The notes under the pieces were generated by a model, which made no database searches, had not been told where the DNA came from, and saw only the letters and a program-made list of their open reading frames with translations. Position numbers and translations under genes: made by a program. Positions 44,501-53,471 of a DNA stretch of 64,000 nucleotides are shown piece after piece. Numbering within the stretch: the stretch's first letter is position 1; each line of letters begins with the position of its first letter. Origin of the DNA: Leptofilum sp965223285 (GTDB taxonomy: Bacteria > Chloroflexota > Anaerolineae > Promineifilales > Promineifilaceae); contig NZ_OZ244997.1 in NCBI RefSeq assembly GCF_965223285.1, forward strand, positions 6,262,001-6,326,000. The letters run 5' to 3'.

Positions 44501-46745
44501 TCTCGGGCCAGACGATCTGCAGCGGTCCACTGTAGCTCGTCAGGTCAAAGCTACTGCGCAAAATGGTGTGCCGTCGGGCTAACTGTTGTACGGCCGTTGC
44601 CAACAAGGCACCATCAAAAGTGCCTGCCAGTTGCCAGCTTGTCACATTATGGAAGACGGCCGTGTCCGCCTCTAATTCGGTATGAAACAACATGCCAGCC
44701 TGTAATTTACTTAGGGGATAGGCGTCTTCCACCTCAGGCGGCAACTTGGCGCGGTCAGCCGTGCTGATTAGGCAGAATGGGTCTGGCTGCGTCGTCTCCG
44801 CGTTTGCTTCAGCAGCTGTCAGCAGCGTGATTTGGTTAGACAGTTGGGCAATTGTTTGCAAATCAAACAGCTGTTCGACTGAAAAATTCAACCCGGCCTG
44901 TTTGGCCTGTGACAAAATCTGAACCGAACGAATCGAGTCACCGCCCAGTTCAAAGTAGTTGTCATCAATGCCAACGCGGGGCACGTTAAGTACACGGCCC
45001 CAGATATTGGCTAACGTTTCTTCGTTTGGTGTGCGCGGCGGCGTATACGGCCGTTCCAAATCAACCCGCGCCTCATCTGGTTCTGGCAAAGCATGCCGGT
45101 CAATCTTGCCGTTGGTGGTTAGGGGGAAGGCATCCAGCATCACAAAGACGGCAGGAATCATGTAGACAGGTAGCTTTGGCTGCAAATAATGGCGCAGCTC
45201 TGTAACCGTAAGCGGCTGCGCGGGATCAAGCACCAGGTAGGCAACCAGCCGTTTTTCTCCGGCTGCATCCTCGCGCGCCTGCACAAGCACCTGGCGAACG
45301 GCCGTATGGCTACCCAAAGCCGCCTCAATTTCGCCCAGCTCAATGCGGAAGCCGCGAATCTTTACCTGATGGTCAATCCGCCCCAAATATTCAATATCCC
45401 CATCCGGCAGCCAACGCGCCAAATCGCCAGTTCGGTAAACTTTGGCTTTTAATTGACCATCGGTCAACTGATTTCCAATTACTGGCCACTGATGACTGAT
45501 CACCGACAGTGGTAAAAATCGCTCCGCCGTCAGCTCTGGTCGATTCAAATAACCGGCAGCCACGCCCGCGCCGCCCACATAAATCTCACCAGGCACCCCA
45601 ATAGGCACGGGCTGCTGCTGTGCATCCAAAATAAAAAGCTGCAAATCGGGGATGGGCCGCCCAATGACGCTGCCGGGAGCTTGGGCCACATCATTGCTGA
45701 AAATGGGCCGATAGGTCACATGCACGGTCGTCTCGGTAATACCGTACATGTTGATGAGCTGCGGTTTTTGGTCGCCGTGCCGGTTGAACCAGGGTTGAAG
45801 TGTGTTTAACTCCAGTGCCTCCCCACCAAAAATGACGTAGCGCAAGGCCAACTCACTGCTTACTTCACCATGCTCATAAAGCTCTGCCTCTGCCTGAATG
45901 AGCTGTCGAAAAGCAGAAGGGGTTTGGTTAAGCACCGTGACGCCTTCGCTCGAAAGCAGGCGGTAAAAATCATGTGGCGATCGGCTGGTTAGGTAAGGTA
46001 CAACAACCAACTTGCCACCATAAAGCAACGCGCCCCAAATTTCCCACACCGAAAAGTCGAAGGCATAAGAATGGAACAATGTCCACACATCGTTTTGGTT
46101 AAAGTGGTACCAGTCGTCGGTGGCCTGCATGAGGCGCGTCACGTTGGCATGTGTCACCAACACGCCTTTGGGCTTGCCTGTAGAACCAGATGTGTAAATG
46201 ACGTAGGCACGGTTGGACGGCCGTACCGCACTCATCGGGTTTGTGGAAGGGTTAGCACCAATCGTTGGCCAATCCTTGTCCAGATTGACGATATTTGCGA
46301 CTGTGGCTGGTAGATTTATTGCAAAATTGCTGGTAGTAAGGCAGACAACTGGCTGGGCATCTGCCAACATAAATGCCAAGCGATCTTCTGGATAAACGGT
46401 GTCCATAGGCAAATATGCCCCACCGGCTTTAAGCACCCCCAAAATGGCAACGATCATCTCTAGAGAGCGGTCCAGATAAAGTGCTACTAAATCGTCTGGC
46501 TGCACGCCTCTTGCCTGCAAAAAGTGGGCCAGCTGGTTTGCTTTGGCATTGAGTTCTGCATACGTCAGCCATGCCTCACCAAATTTAACGGCGATGGCTT
46601 CTGGACGTTGCGCAACTTGCTGCTCAAAACCCTGATGAATACACGAAACCCGCTCAAAATGCGTCTCCCAATCGTTCCACTCAAAAATGAGTTGCCGGGT
46701 TTCTGCTTCGGTGATGAGGGCGTTTTTTGTGATTTCAGTATTCAT
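41514..46745 (-). CDS. NRPS A-PCP-C-A-PCP; first A domain with threonine code
   Basis: The 1743-residue protein has A1 (about 20-560, 'YTSGSTGKPKG' near 185), PCP1 ('LGGDSIRSV' near 603), C (about 660-1090, 'HHAILDGWS' near 811), A2 (about 1110-1610, 'YTSGSTGRPKG' near 1280) and PCP2 ('GGHSLLAT' near 1670). The A1 specificity residues read DFWNIGMVHK, identical to the consensus for threonine. A2 reads DASTVAGVCK, close to tyrosine/phenylalanine-type codes. No C domain precedes A1, so it either starts a chain or must receive its acyl donor from the C domain of another protein in trans. It lies directly downstream of the MbtH gene. Confidence 0.93.
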   Translation of the reverse strand: MNTEITKNALITEAETRQLIFEWNDWETHFERVSCIHQGFEQQVAQRPEAIAVKFGEAWLTYAELNAKANQLAHFLQARGVQPDDLVALYLDRSLEMIVAILGVLKAGGAYLPMDTVYPEDRLAFMLADAQPVVCLTTSNFAINLPATVANIVNLDKDWPTIGANPSTNPMSAVRPSNRAYVIYTSGSTGKPKGVLVTHANVTRLMQATDDWYHFNQNDVWTLFHSYAFDFSVWEIWGALLYGGKLVVVPYLTSRSPHDFYRLLSSEGVTVLNQTPSAFRQLIQAEAELYEHGEVSSELALRYVIFGGEALELNTLQPWFNRHGDQKPQLINMYGITETTVHVTYRPIFSNDVAQAPGSVIGRPIPDLQLFILDAQQQPVPIGVPGEIYVGGAGVAAGYLNRPELTAERFLPLSVISHQWPVIGNQLTDGQLKAKVYRTGDLARWLPDGDIEYLGRIDHQVKIRGFRIELGEIEAALGSHTAVRQVLVQAREDAAGEKRLVAYLVLDPAQPLTVTELRHYLQPKLPVYMIPAVFVMLDAFPLTTNGKIDRHALPEPDEARVDLERPYTPPRTPNEETLANIWGRVLNVPRVGIDDNYFELGGDSIRSVQILSQAKQAGLNFSVEQLFDLQTIAQLSNQITLLTAAEANAETTQPDPFCLISTADRAKLPPEVEDAYPLSKLQAGMLFHTELEADTAVFHNVTSWQLAGTFDGALLATAVQQLARRHTILRSSFDLTSYSGPLQIVWPETEIPVMLHDLSRLDEAAQKAEIARCVQQNIGEKFNWTQPPLLRFDFLQRTDAEFQMIMTGHHAILDGWSEATLVTELFQTYGTLLDGQPILPEPSVPYQRFVAAEQAILTSEEAQAFWQETLVESSVSTMPRLPLPDMDEPLPETAVYQTTVPAEAVTQLMSVAQRAGVPLKTVLLAAHLKVLGFVTGETDVMSGLVMNGRPEQVGGERALGLFLNTVPFRQKIEAGSWLELVRQTFATEKNLLPHRSFPLTEIQQLHGGQPLFEVPFNFLHFHVFDELEKAGQIKIVDEEFFGHTNFALAVQAELHGKDGSLELRLEYNPAEFGAPQIERLAGYLSHTLAAMAAAPDASHQAFSPLSQQEQKTLLVDWNATETAVPHQLVHQWVEDVAEKMGDRTAVTYQNQPLTYTQLNAKANQLAHYLQANGIGPESILAVYFDRSPEMVIAALAVLKAGGAYLPLDPNYPAERIQFMLEDAQPHTLITHSQLSANLQSPNHNLLNLDADWPQIAEHGQQNPTSWVTADNAAYIIYTSGSTGRPKGVVVTHRGVPNMAQAQHKAFGIGVESRVLQFAAFGFDASVSEMFVTLTAGATLVLADADALLPGPDLVNLVREQNVTAVTLAPSALAILNPDDFPSLQMVVAAGEACSAEVVARWSPGRRFVNGYGPTEATVCATTAVLTPADTRVHIGRPIDNTQLFVLNKDLQPVPVGTPGELAIGGIGVARGYLNRPKLTAERFVTNPFDKMARGQRDKGIENSATPSKMYRTGDLVRYLPDGNLEFLGRLDHQVKIRGYRIELGEIEAALRQETAVQDALVLASEDAGTGAQLVAYVVGQSLSVSELRQQLSQHLPAYMVPTVFMLLDAFPLTPNGKIDRKALPTPTAVAAVNYVAPRTDVETIIATFMAETLNMPRLGVHDNFFELGGHSLLATQLVTRLRQNLRIELPLRALFDAPTVAKLTNVVLQSPNQRARVEKVAQLLIQLSQLSDAEAAKLLSQKR

Positions 46746-46766
46746 TTAGGTAAGCCCCCCGAAAAA

Positions 46767-46967
46767 TTATAGAGAGGCGTGCTGACGTATGCTGAGAGGT
46801 CTCATGTCTGTCCAAACCTGGTTGATGTAAGCCAGACAAGCCTCCTTAGACCCTACCTGCCCTACGGCACGCCATCCGTTGGGGATGGTTTGCCCAGCGG
46901 GCCAAATTGAATATTGTTCCTCATGGTTGATCACTACTGTAAAAAGATAATTCGCTTGCTTGTCCAT
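46767..46967 (-). CDS. MbtH-like protein
   Basis: The 66-residue protein has the MbtH signature 'NHEEQYSIWPAGQTIPNGWRAVG' in spaced form, with the invariant Trp residues and Pro, and 'CLAYINQVWTDMRP' at the end. MbtH proteins bind adenylation domains and raise their solubility and activity. It lies between the PKS and the two-module NRPS genes, 8 and 21 bases away, so all are one transcript. Confidence 0.95.
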   Translation of the reverse strand: MDKQANYLFTVVINHEEQYSIWPAGQTIPNGWRAVGQVGSKEACLAYINQVWTDMRPLSIRQHASL

Positions 46968-46974
46968 GAAATTA

Positions 46975-49900
46975 TTACCCTACAGCCTTGTCAATACTCA
47001 GCTTCAACATCCGGGCCAATTCGGCCACGTACGGCTCCTTCACAATGTTATGTGTGCCATGAATGATATGTAGATCCACACCACCTTGCGCCAGCCGGAA
47101 CCAGCCAATTCCCTCCCCGTTGGGATTACTCAGCTCTGTTTCACTGGCGCGGAACAGCGTCACGCGACCGGGGTACGGCTTTGGTTCGTGGTTATTCACC
47201 AAATCAATGTGCGACTTCCACAAATACGGGGAAATGAGTGACTGCGGCAAAGTTTGGCCTGAACTGAGCATCCGGCGCACGCGCCAGAATAATCGGTACT
47301 TTTCCAAGTCGGTGTGTGCTAACTGCATTTTGATCCCGGCCCAACGCTTGAACAAGCGTAACTTAAAAATGAGCCCCTCTCCATATTCGGCCGTATCTTT
47401 ATTAGAACCACCCGCAATACTTTCTGGCCCTTCGGCCATGCGTAAAACATTTTGCCGCCGCCGGGCAAATTCAGGATTATGCGTGTCCAGAAGTGCTACT
47501 AGCGCCACTTCTTGCCCCTGGGCGTGAAGCTGCTGGGCCATTTCATACGCCACTTCGCCACCCATCGAAAAACCACCCATCATATAAGGCCCTTCTGGCT
47601 GCACCGAGCGCACTTGTTTCACATATTCGGCTGCCATTTCTTGCAGCGATGTAAACGGAGGCTGCTTGCCATTCACCCCACGCGCTTGCAAACCGTAAAA
47701 TGGTTGTTCTGGCCCCAAGTAGCGGGTCAGATCATAGAAATTCAACACGTTGCCAAAGCCACCATGTACACAAAAGAACGGTATCTTGCTTCCCTTCGGC
47801 TGAATGGCGACCAATGGCGTCCACTCACCCGAGGCACGGCGGCGTTTGCGCTCCTTGGGTTGGGCAGTTTCCTCGGTGGCTTCAATGGGCACCCCATAAT
47901 CGCTATGCAACAACTCCGCGCATTCTACGACGGTTGGTGCTTCAAATAGTGTCGCCAGCGAGAGATCAACGGCATATGTTTTCTTGATTTTGGCGAAGAG
48001 CCGCACGGCGATGAGTGAATGCCCCCCTAGCTCAAAGAAATCGTCATGAATGCCTATGTCAGTAATGCCCAGCAACTCTTCCCAGAATTTAACGAGATTT
48101 TTCTCTAGCTCGTTGCGCGGGGCTTCGTAGTTGCTTTGTAGCTCTGGCCGGGACAGCTTTAGGCCACCTTCGTCACCGTCATCTTGTTCGCTGTTGGCCT
48201 GGTCTACCAAACCCTGCAAATCCAGCGAGGTGACGATGATTTGTGGCGGTACTTTGTTGCTGAGAATGCGGCGTAATGCTTCCATACCCTCGGCTGGGGC
48301 AATGCCGTCGGTGAGGGCCAGTTGCAGCAGGGTGGGTTCAGCATCGGCAGCTACGGCCGTTCCACTACCACCGCGATCCTGCTTTGTACCCGCGATCATC
48401 GCCTCGTAGCTGACGCGCTTGAGCATAAACTCATCAATTTCCACTAGCGAACGGCCGTTTTCATCCATGATCGTCACGTCAAATGCCGGCACTTCCTGAT
48501 GGTTACGGCCGTCTTTGTTGTGGCGCACGTGGCTGTAAATGCGGCGGGGCAGCGGCCCATGTACCTGCACCTTTTTGTACGAAAGGGGCACATAAAAATC
48601 ATCGCTCGTCTCGTACCCATCTACCAGGGGCAAGCCTGCACTGGTCGCCAAATCCATCAACGCCGGATGCAGCGTGAAGCTGTCTAAATCGCCGTCGAAC
48701 TGTTCCGGCAGTTCCAGCGTCGCTAGCACTTCATTTTCGCCGTAGCACACCTGCCGCAGATTCTTCCAACGAGGTCCAAAATTGAGGTATGCTTCCTGCT
48801 TGGTTTCCTGCTCCATAGGTGCGTAGTGCACCTCGCGCAGATTGCAGCGTGCGGCAATTTCCCGGATGTTTTGGGTCGGCTGCTGGGGCGGACGGCCGTT
48901 GTTCACCTTGCCCCGCACATGCTCCTGCCAGGTATATTCCGGGGTGCGGCTGGTCACGGTAAAGCCGTAGCCAGTGCCATTTTTCTCCAGCGACACGCGC
49001 ACTTCGCGGGTTTCATCTTCATGCACTTCCAGCGGGGCCAGGAAAAACAAATCCTGAATCTCGACCGGGCCGTTGGGGGCACCCTTTTCCAGCGCAGCTT
49101 TGGCAATTTCCAGGTAGCCTGTACCGGGAATCAGTGCCTCGCCATCTTTAATGCGATGCTGATCCAAAATCCAATGGGTGTCAATCCGGTAGTTGGTGGC
49201 GTACACAATCTCATCGTCAGATTCCACGATGATTTTATCCAGCAGAGGATGCGGCACATCGGTGCCAACAGACTGGATTTCATCTGCCATGCCCAAACGA
49301 ACGGCCGTATCCACCGCCATACCTACCTCTTGCCAAACACCCCAGTTGATCGCTACCGCAAACGTATTAGAAGCGGCCGTTTTGCTCTCGGCAAAAGCGT
49401 TTAAAAAAGCGTTGGCCGCCACATAATCTACCTGCCCGGCTGCCCCAATTTCTGTACTGGTTGAGGAGAACAGTACGAAAAAGTCGAGCGGCTCGTCGGC
49501 CAAATATTCATCAAGCAGCAGCGCACCCCGTGCTTTAGGTGCCAACACCCGGTCTGCTTCTTGCGCTGTTTTGAGCTGGATCAAATTGTCATCCAACACA
49601 CCAGCCGCATGAACCACACCGTTGATCGCACCAAATCGTTGCTTGGCCTGGGCAATCGCCTGCTTCACCTGCTCACGGTTGGTCACGTCGGCGTCAATAA
49701 CCAGCACCTCAGCCCCAGCCGCTTCCAACGCCTGAATTTTTTGGATGCGACAGCTGGTTTTGTCGGTTACGCTGTGATTTTTAATCCAGTCTGACCACAT
49801 TTCCCGCTTGGGCAGCCCGGAACGGCTCAGCAGCACCAGCTTTGCCTGCGCTGTCTCTGCCAAATGTTCGGCCATGACCAAGCCAATGCCGCCCATACCG

Positions 49901-52900
49901 CCGGTGATGAGATACACGCCGCCCTGCTTGATACGGGCATCCTCTAAATTGCCCTCGGGCTGCGGGGCGGCCTCAAACTGCTGCTGCCAGCGACGGCCGT
50001 TTCGGTAAGAAAACAGCCCATCCTGCGGTTCAGCCAACAAATCCGCCTTGATAAGCGTGGTCAATCCCTCAATTTGATCGGGCAGCAAGGTGGCTGGCAA
50101 GGCCAAATCTACCAATCGTGCCGTGACGCCAGGGAATTCGCGTGGTATCACCTTAATTGGCCCCAGCAAAGTGGCTTTGTCTGGGTAAGGAACCTGCTCG
50201 TTGTCTACGCGCTGGCTGCCGTTGGTAACGGCCGTAATATCCAACGCCCCCGGCAAACCCTCTTCACCCAACGCCTGCGCCAGGAAAAAGAGACTGTAAA
50301 AGCCCAAATCCTGATTTTGGTAATAAACACGCATCCGCTCAGAACTTTCTGTCTGGTTTACCGTCCACAAATGGGCTACGCGCTGCGGCAACAAGGAACG
50401 GCTAGCCAACTCTTCTATGAGCGTATCGTAATCAACGCGAGCACGTGGGTTCACTTCATAGGCAAACTCACCAAGCTGGCGGAACTGCTCGCCCACCGTC
50501 ACCGAAATGACCGTGTGGCCAGCAGCTTGCAATTGCTGCTGCACCTGCTCGCCAATGCCCAATTCATCCTTAAACAGCAGCCAGGGGATGGGTTCCACTA
50601 CGGCCGCAGCCGGCTTGTCTGTAAGCTGCCAGGTGCGTTTGTAAAACCAATCTTCCAGCTCTGGCATCTTGGCCAAGACGGTTTTGGTTGCTTCTGCACC
50701 ACTAAACAGAGTGTTCCCCGGCTCAATCCAATACCGCTGCCGCTCAAAGGGATAGGTGGGCAGCGGCACGCGGTAGCGCAGTTCACCGGCGTAAAAGGCT
50801 TGCCAATCGGGCATGACGCCAGCCAGCCAAAGGCGGCCTAGGCTGGTGAGGGCAAATTGCAGGTCAGACAGTTCCTCTTTACGGTGGCGCAGGGAGGCAA
50901 CGGCCGTATGCGTCTTATTCTTCTCAGGATGCATTCGCAGCAACGAACTCAGCGTCTGGCCAGGGCCAACTTCCAAAAAGACCCGGTTTGGCTCTTGCAG
51001 CAGCGTGCCTAGCCCGTCTGCAAAGCGCACTGTGTGGCGCAAGTGCCCCACCCAATATTGCGGTGCGGTTGCTTCTTCTGGTGTAATCCAGGTGCCAGTC
51101 ACGTTGGAAATAAAGGGCATCATCGGTGGGTTGAACTGGATTTTGGCCAACTCACGACCAAATTCATCCAAAATCGGTTCCAGCATGGGAGAATGTGCCG
51201 CCACATTAATCCGTACGCGGCGATACTCAACCTCTTGTTCGGCCAGAGCTGCTTCCAGCTTTTCTAGTGGGGCCAATTCACCAGAAACCACACACAATTC
51301 CGGGTTATTGATTACGGCAATGGATAAGCCGTCGGTGAGGTAGGGCTGCAACGCCTCTTCCGTCATCGGCAGGCTGATCATGCCGCCTTCGGGCAGCGTT
51401 TCAAACAGTTTACCGCGCAGCGTGACAATGAACAGGGCATCTTTGAGTGACAGCACACCCGCCAGACAGGCGGCGGTGTATTCGCCCATGCTGTGCCCGG
51501 TCATGGCGGCAGGTTCAATGCCCCAGGAACGCCACAGTTGGGCCAGGGCATACTCAGTCATGAAGATAGCGGGGAGGTTGCACGACGGCCGTTTCAATTC
51601 CTCAGCCGCACTTGCCAAAGTCTCATCTGTGGGGAAAATCAGTTGGCGGAGATCGGTGTCTAGATACGGCCGTACCAAATTGAGACATTTGTCAACTGCT
51701 TCGCGGTAAACAAGCTCAGTTTCATATAAATCCCGCCCCATGTTTGGATACTGCGCCCCACCACCAGGGAACATAAAAACTACCGACGGTTCAGCATCCC
51801 CAGTTTGCTGCGTCACCAACCGCTTGCGGTCACTGCTGGTCAACGCCTCAATGGCGTCAGAGGCGTCACGCACCGCCACGATACGGCGATGCGGCATCGG
51901 CTGGCGACCCGTTTGCAGCGTGTAAGCCACATCTGCCAACGGCACATCTGGGTTCTCCTGCAAAAAGGCAGCCAAATTTTGGCTAGCAGCCTCCAAAGCA
52001 GATTTTGTTTTGGCAGAAAGCTGTAGAAGCTGCCAGCTACGCGAGTTGCTGGATGGGTCTAGCTGCGGAGCTTCTTCTACAATTACATGGGCATTGGTTC
52101 CGCCTACTCCTAGAGAACTGATGCCCGCTCGGCGCGGCGAGCCATTGTTTGCCCACTCGCGCAGTTCATGGTTGACAAAGAACGGACTGTCTTCCAAATT
52201 GAGCATCGGGTTGGGGCTGGTAAAGTTGAGGCTGGCTGGAATTTGCTTATGCCGTAACCCCTGCACCACCTTGATGAACGCCGCTACGCCTGCGGCCGTG
52301 TCCAAATGCCCAATATTCGTCTTCACTGAACCTAAGCCACAAAATTGCTTCGCATCCGTCGTCTGCCGAAACGCCTGTGTTAAGGCCGTCACCTCAATTG
52401 GATCGCCTATGCGAGTGCCAGTGCCGTGCGCTTCCACGTAATCAATCGTGTTAGCATCAATGTTGGCCAAAGCAATGGCTTCAGCAATCGCCCCGGCCTG
52501 CCCATCCACGCTGGGAGCTAAATAATTCACCTTGCCAGAGCCATCATTGTTCACCGCCGAGCCTTTGATGACGGCATGAATAGTGTCCCCATCTTCAATC
52601 GCATCTGCCAATCGGCGAAGGGTTACCACGCCCACGCCACTGCCAAAAATCGTGCCGTCAGAATCAGCGTCAAAGCTGCGGCAATGGCCGTCGGAGGAAA
52701 GGATTTCGCCATCCTGAAACAGGTAGCCCTGCCGATGGGGCATCTCAAAGGTGACGCCCCCTGCCAAGGCCATGTCGCACTCACCACTCAGCAAACTTTG
52801 TGAAGCCATGTGAATGGCCACCAGCGACGTAGAGCAAGCCGTTTGCACATTCACGCTGGGGCCTCGCAAATTCATCAGATAAGAAACGCGCGTTGTCAAA

Positions 52901-53391
52901 AAATCTTTGTCGTTGCCAGTATGGCGCAGCAAGAAAAAGCCAACCGAAGCAACCAGTTCAGGATTGGTAAGTAAATTGTACGGCATGTAGGCGTTGTGGC
53001 CAGAGCCACCAAAAACGCCAATCGCCCCGTCAAACCGCTCTGGGTCGTAGCCCGCATGTTCCAGAGCGGTCCAGGCCATCTCCAAAAAGTTGCGGTGCTG
53101 GGGATCCATAATGGCGGCATCACGGGGGCCAAAGCCAAAGAAACTGGCGTCGAATTTATCCATGTCATCTAACGGTGCGCCAGATTTAACATAGTTAGGG
53201 TTGCGCAGTAACGCTTCGGGAACCCCCGCCTCACGCAGCTCTTCATCCGTATAAAAAGTGACGGATTCAACGCCATCGCGCAGGTTCTGCCAATATGTTT
53301 CAATGTCTTGTGCCCCAGGAAAGCGGCCTGCCATGCCGACGACAGCAATTTCTGTGCCTTCCAGAGCATCCAAGATGTCCTGATTGCTCAT
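46975..53391 (-). CDS. Type I polyketide synthase KS-AT-KR-DH-ACP-TE
   Basis: The 2138-residue protein shows KS with Cys near 182 ('QTACSTSLVAIH'), 'EAHGTGT' and 'NIGHLDTAAG'. AT follows ('GHSMGEYTAA' near 630; 'VAAHSPMLE', more malonyl- than methylmalonyl-like). After about 300 residues of a probable KR structural half comes KR (NADPH motif 'TGGMGGIG' near 1157; catalytic Ser/Tyr in 'FSSTST' and 'QVDYVAANAF' near 1320). Then DH ('HRIKDGEALIP' near 1410, Asp in 'HPALMDLATSAG' near 1577), ACP ('LGGHSLIAV' near 1787) and TE ('GGFSMGG' near 1939). The DH after the KR is the reverse of the usual order. The ACP looks PCP-like, as in hybrid systems. One extension with reduction and dehydration is predicted. 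Confidence 0.92.
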   Translation of the reverse strand: MSNQDILDALEGTEIAVVGMAGRFPGAQDIETYWQNLRDGVESVTFYTDEELREAGVPEALLRNPNYVKSGAPLDDMDKFDASFFGFGPRDAAIMDPQHRNFLEMAWTALEHAGYDPERFDGAIGVFGGSGHNAYMPYNLLTNPELVASVGFFLLRHTGNDKDFLTTRVSYLMNLRGPSVNVQTACSTSLVAIHMASQSLLSGECDMALAGGVTFEMPHRQGYLFQDGEILSSDGHCRSFDADSDGTIFGSGVGVVTLRRLADAIEDGDTIHAVIKGSAVNNDGSGKVNYLAPSVDGQAGAIAEAIALANIDANTIDYVEAHGTGTRIGDPIEVTALTQAFRQTTDAKQFCGLGSVKTNIGHLDTAAGVAAFIKVVQGLRHKQIPASLNFTSPNPMLNLEDSPFFVNHELREWANNGSPRRAGISSLGVGGTNAHVIVEEAPQLDPSSNSRSWQLLQLSAKTKSALEAASQNLAAFLQENPDVPLADVAYTLQTGRQPMPHRRIVAVRDASDAIEALTSSDRKRLVTQQTGDAEPSVVFMFPGGGAQYPNMGRDLYETELVYREAVDKCLNLVRPYLDTDLRQLIFPTDETLASAAEELKRPSCNLPAIFMTEYALAQLWRSWGIEPAAMTGHSMGEYTAACLAGVLSLKDALFIVTLRGKLFETLPEGGMISLPMTEEALQPYLTDGLSIAVINNPELCVVSGELAPLEKLEAALAEQEVEYRRVRINVAAHSPMLEPILDEFGRELAKIQFNPPMMPFISNVTGTWITPEEATAPQYWVGHLRHTVRFADGLGTLLQEPNRVFLEVGPGQTLSSLLRMHPEKNKTHTAVASLRHRKEELSDLQFALTSLGRLWLAGVMPDWQAFYAGELRYRVPLPTYPFERQRYWIEPGNTLFSGAEATKTVLAKMPELEDWFYKRTWQLTDKPAAAVVEPIPWLLFKDELGIGEQVQQQLQAAGHTVISVTVGEQFRQLGEFAYEVNPRARVDYDTLIEELASRSLLPQRVAHLWTVNQTESSERMRVYYQNQDLGFYSLFFLAQALGEEGLPGALDITAVTNGSQRVDNEQVPYPDKATLLGPIKVIPREFPGVTARLVDLALPATLLPDQIEGLTTLIKADLLAEPQDGLFSYRNGRRWQQQFEAAPQPEGNLEDARIKQGGVYLITGGMGGIGLVMAEHLAETAQAKLVLLSRSGLPKREMWSDWIKNHSVTDKTSCRIQKIQALEAAGAEVLVIDADVTNREQVKQAIAQAKQRFGAINGVVHAAGVLDDNLIQLKTAQEADRVLAPKARGALLLDEYLADEPLDFFVLFSSTSTEIGAAGQVDYVAANAFLNAFAESKTAASNTFAVAINWGVWQEVGMAVDTAVRLGMADEIQSVGTDVPHPLLDKIIVESDDEIVYATNYRIDTHWILDQHRIKDGEALIPGTGYLEIAKAALEKGAPNGPVEIQDLFFLAPLEVHEDETREVRVSLEKNGTGYGFTVTSRTPEYTWQEHVRGKVNNGRPPQQPTQNIREIAARCNLREVHYAPMEQETKQEAYLNFGPRWKNLRQVCYGENEVLATLELPEQFDGDLDSFTLHPALMDLATSAGLPLVDGYETSDDFYVPLSYKKVQVHGPLPRRIYSHVRHNKDGRNHQEVPAFDVTIMDENGRSLVEIDEFMLKRVSYEAMIAGTKQDRGGSGTAVAADAEPTLLQLALTDGIAPAEGMEALRRILSNKVPPQIIVTSLDLQGLVDQANSEQDDGDEGGLKLSRPELQSNYEAPRNELEKNLVKFWEELLGITDIGIHDDFFELGGHSLIAVRLFAKIKKTYAVDLSLATLFEAPTVVECAELLHSDYGVPIEATEETAQPKERKRRRASGEWTPLVAIQPKGSKIPFFCVHGGFGNVLNFYDLTRYLGPEQPFYGLQARGVNGKQPPFTSLQEMAAEYVKQVRSVQPEGPYMMGGFSMGGEVAYEMAQQLHAQGQEVALVALLDTHNPEFARRRQNVLRMAEGPESIAGGSNKDTAEYGEGLIFKLRLFKRWAGIKMQLAHTDLEKYRLFWRVRRMLSSGQTLPQSLISPYLWKSHIDLVNNHEPKPYPGRVTLFRASETELSNPNGEGIGWFRLAQGGVDLHIIHGTHNIVKEPYVAELARMLKLSIDKAVG

Positions 53392-53423
53392 AATGATCCT
53401 AAAATTAAAGTTGATAAATCTAA

Positions 53424-53451
53424 GTAGGGGCGGTTCTCAAACCGCCCCTAC
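53424..53451. repeat. Perfect 12-bp hairpin (GTAGGGGCGGTT)
   Basis: GTAGGGGCGGTT (53424-53435) and AACCGCCCCTAC (53440-53451) pair fully around a 4-base loop, in the 80 bases between the formyltransferase NRPS and PKS genes. On the minus strand no T-run follows at once. It is probably a dispersed REP-type palindrome that could stabilise mRNA or attenuate readthrough. Confidence 0.7.
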
Positions 53452-53471
53452 TGTCAAATATTTTTTTTGGT

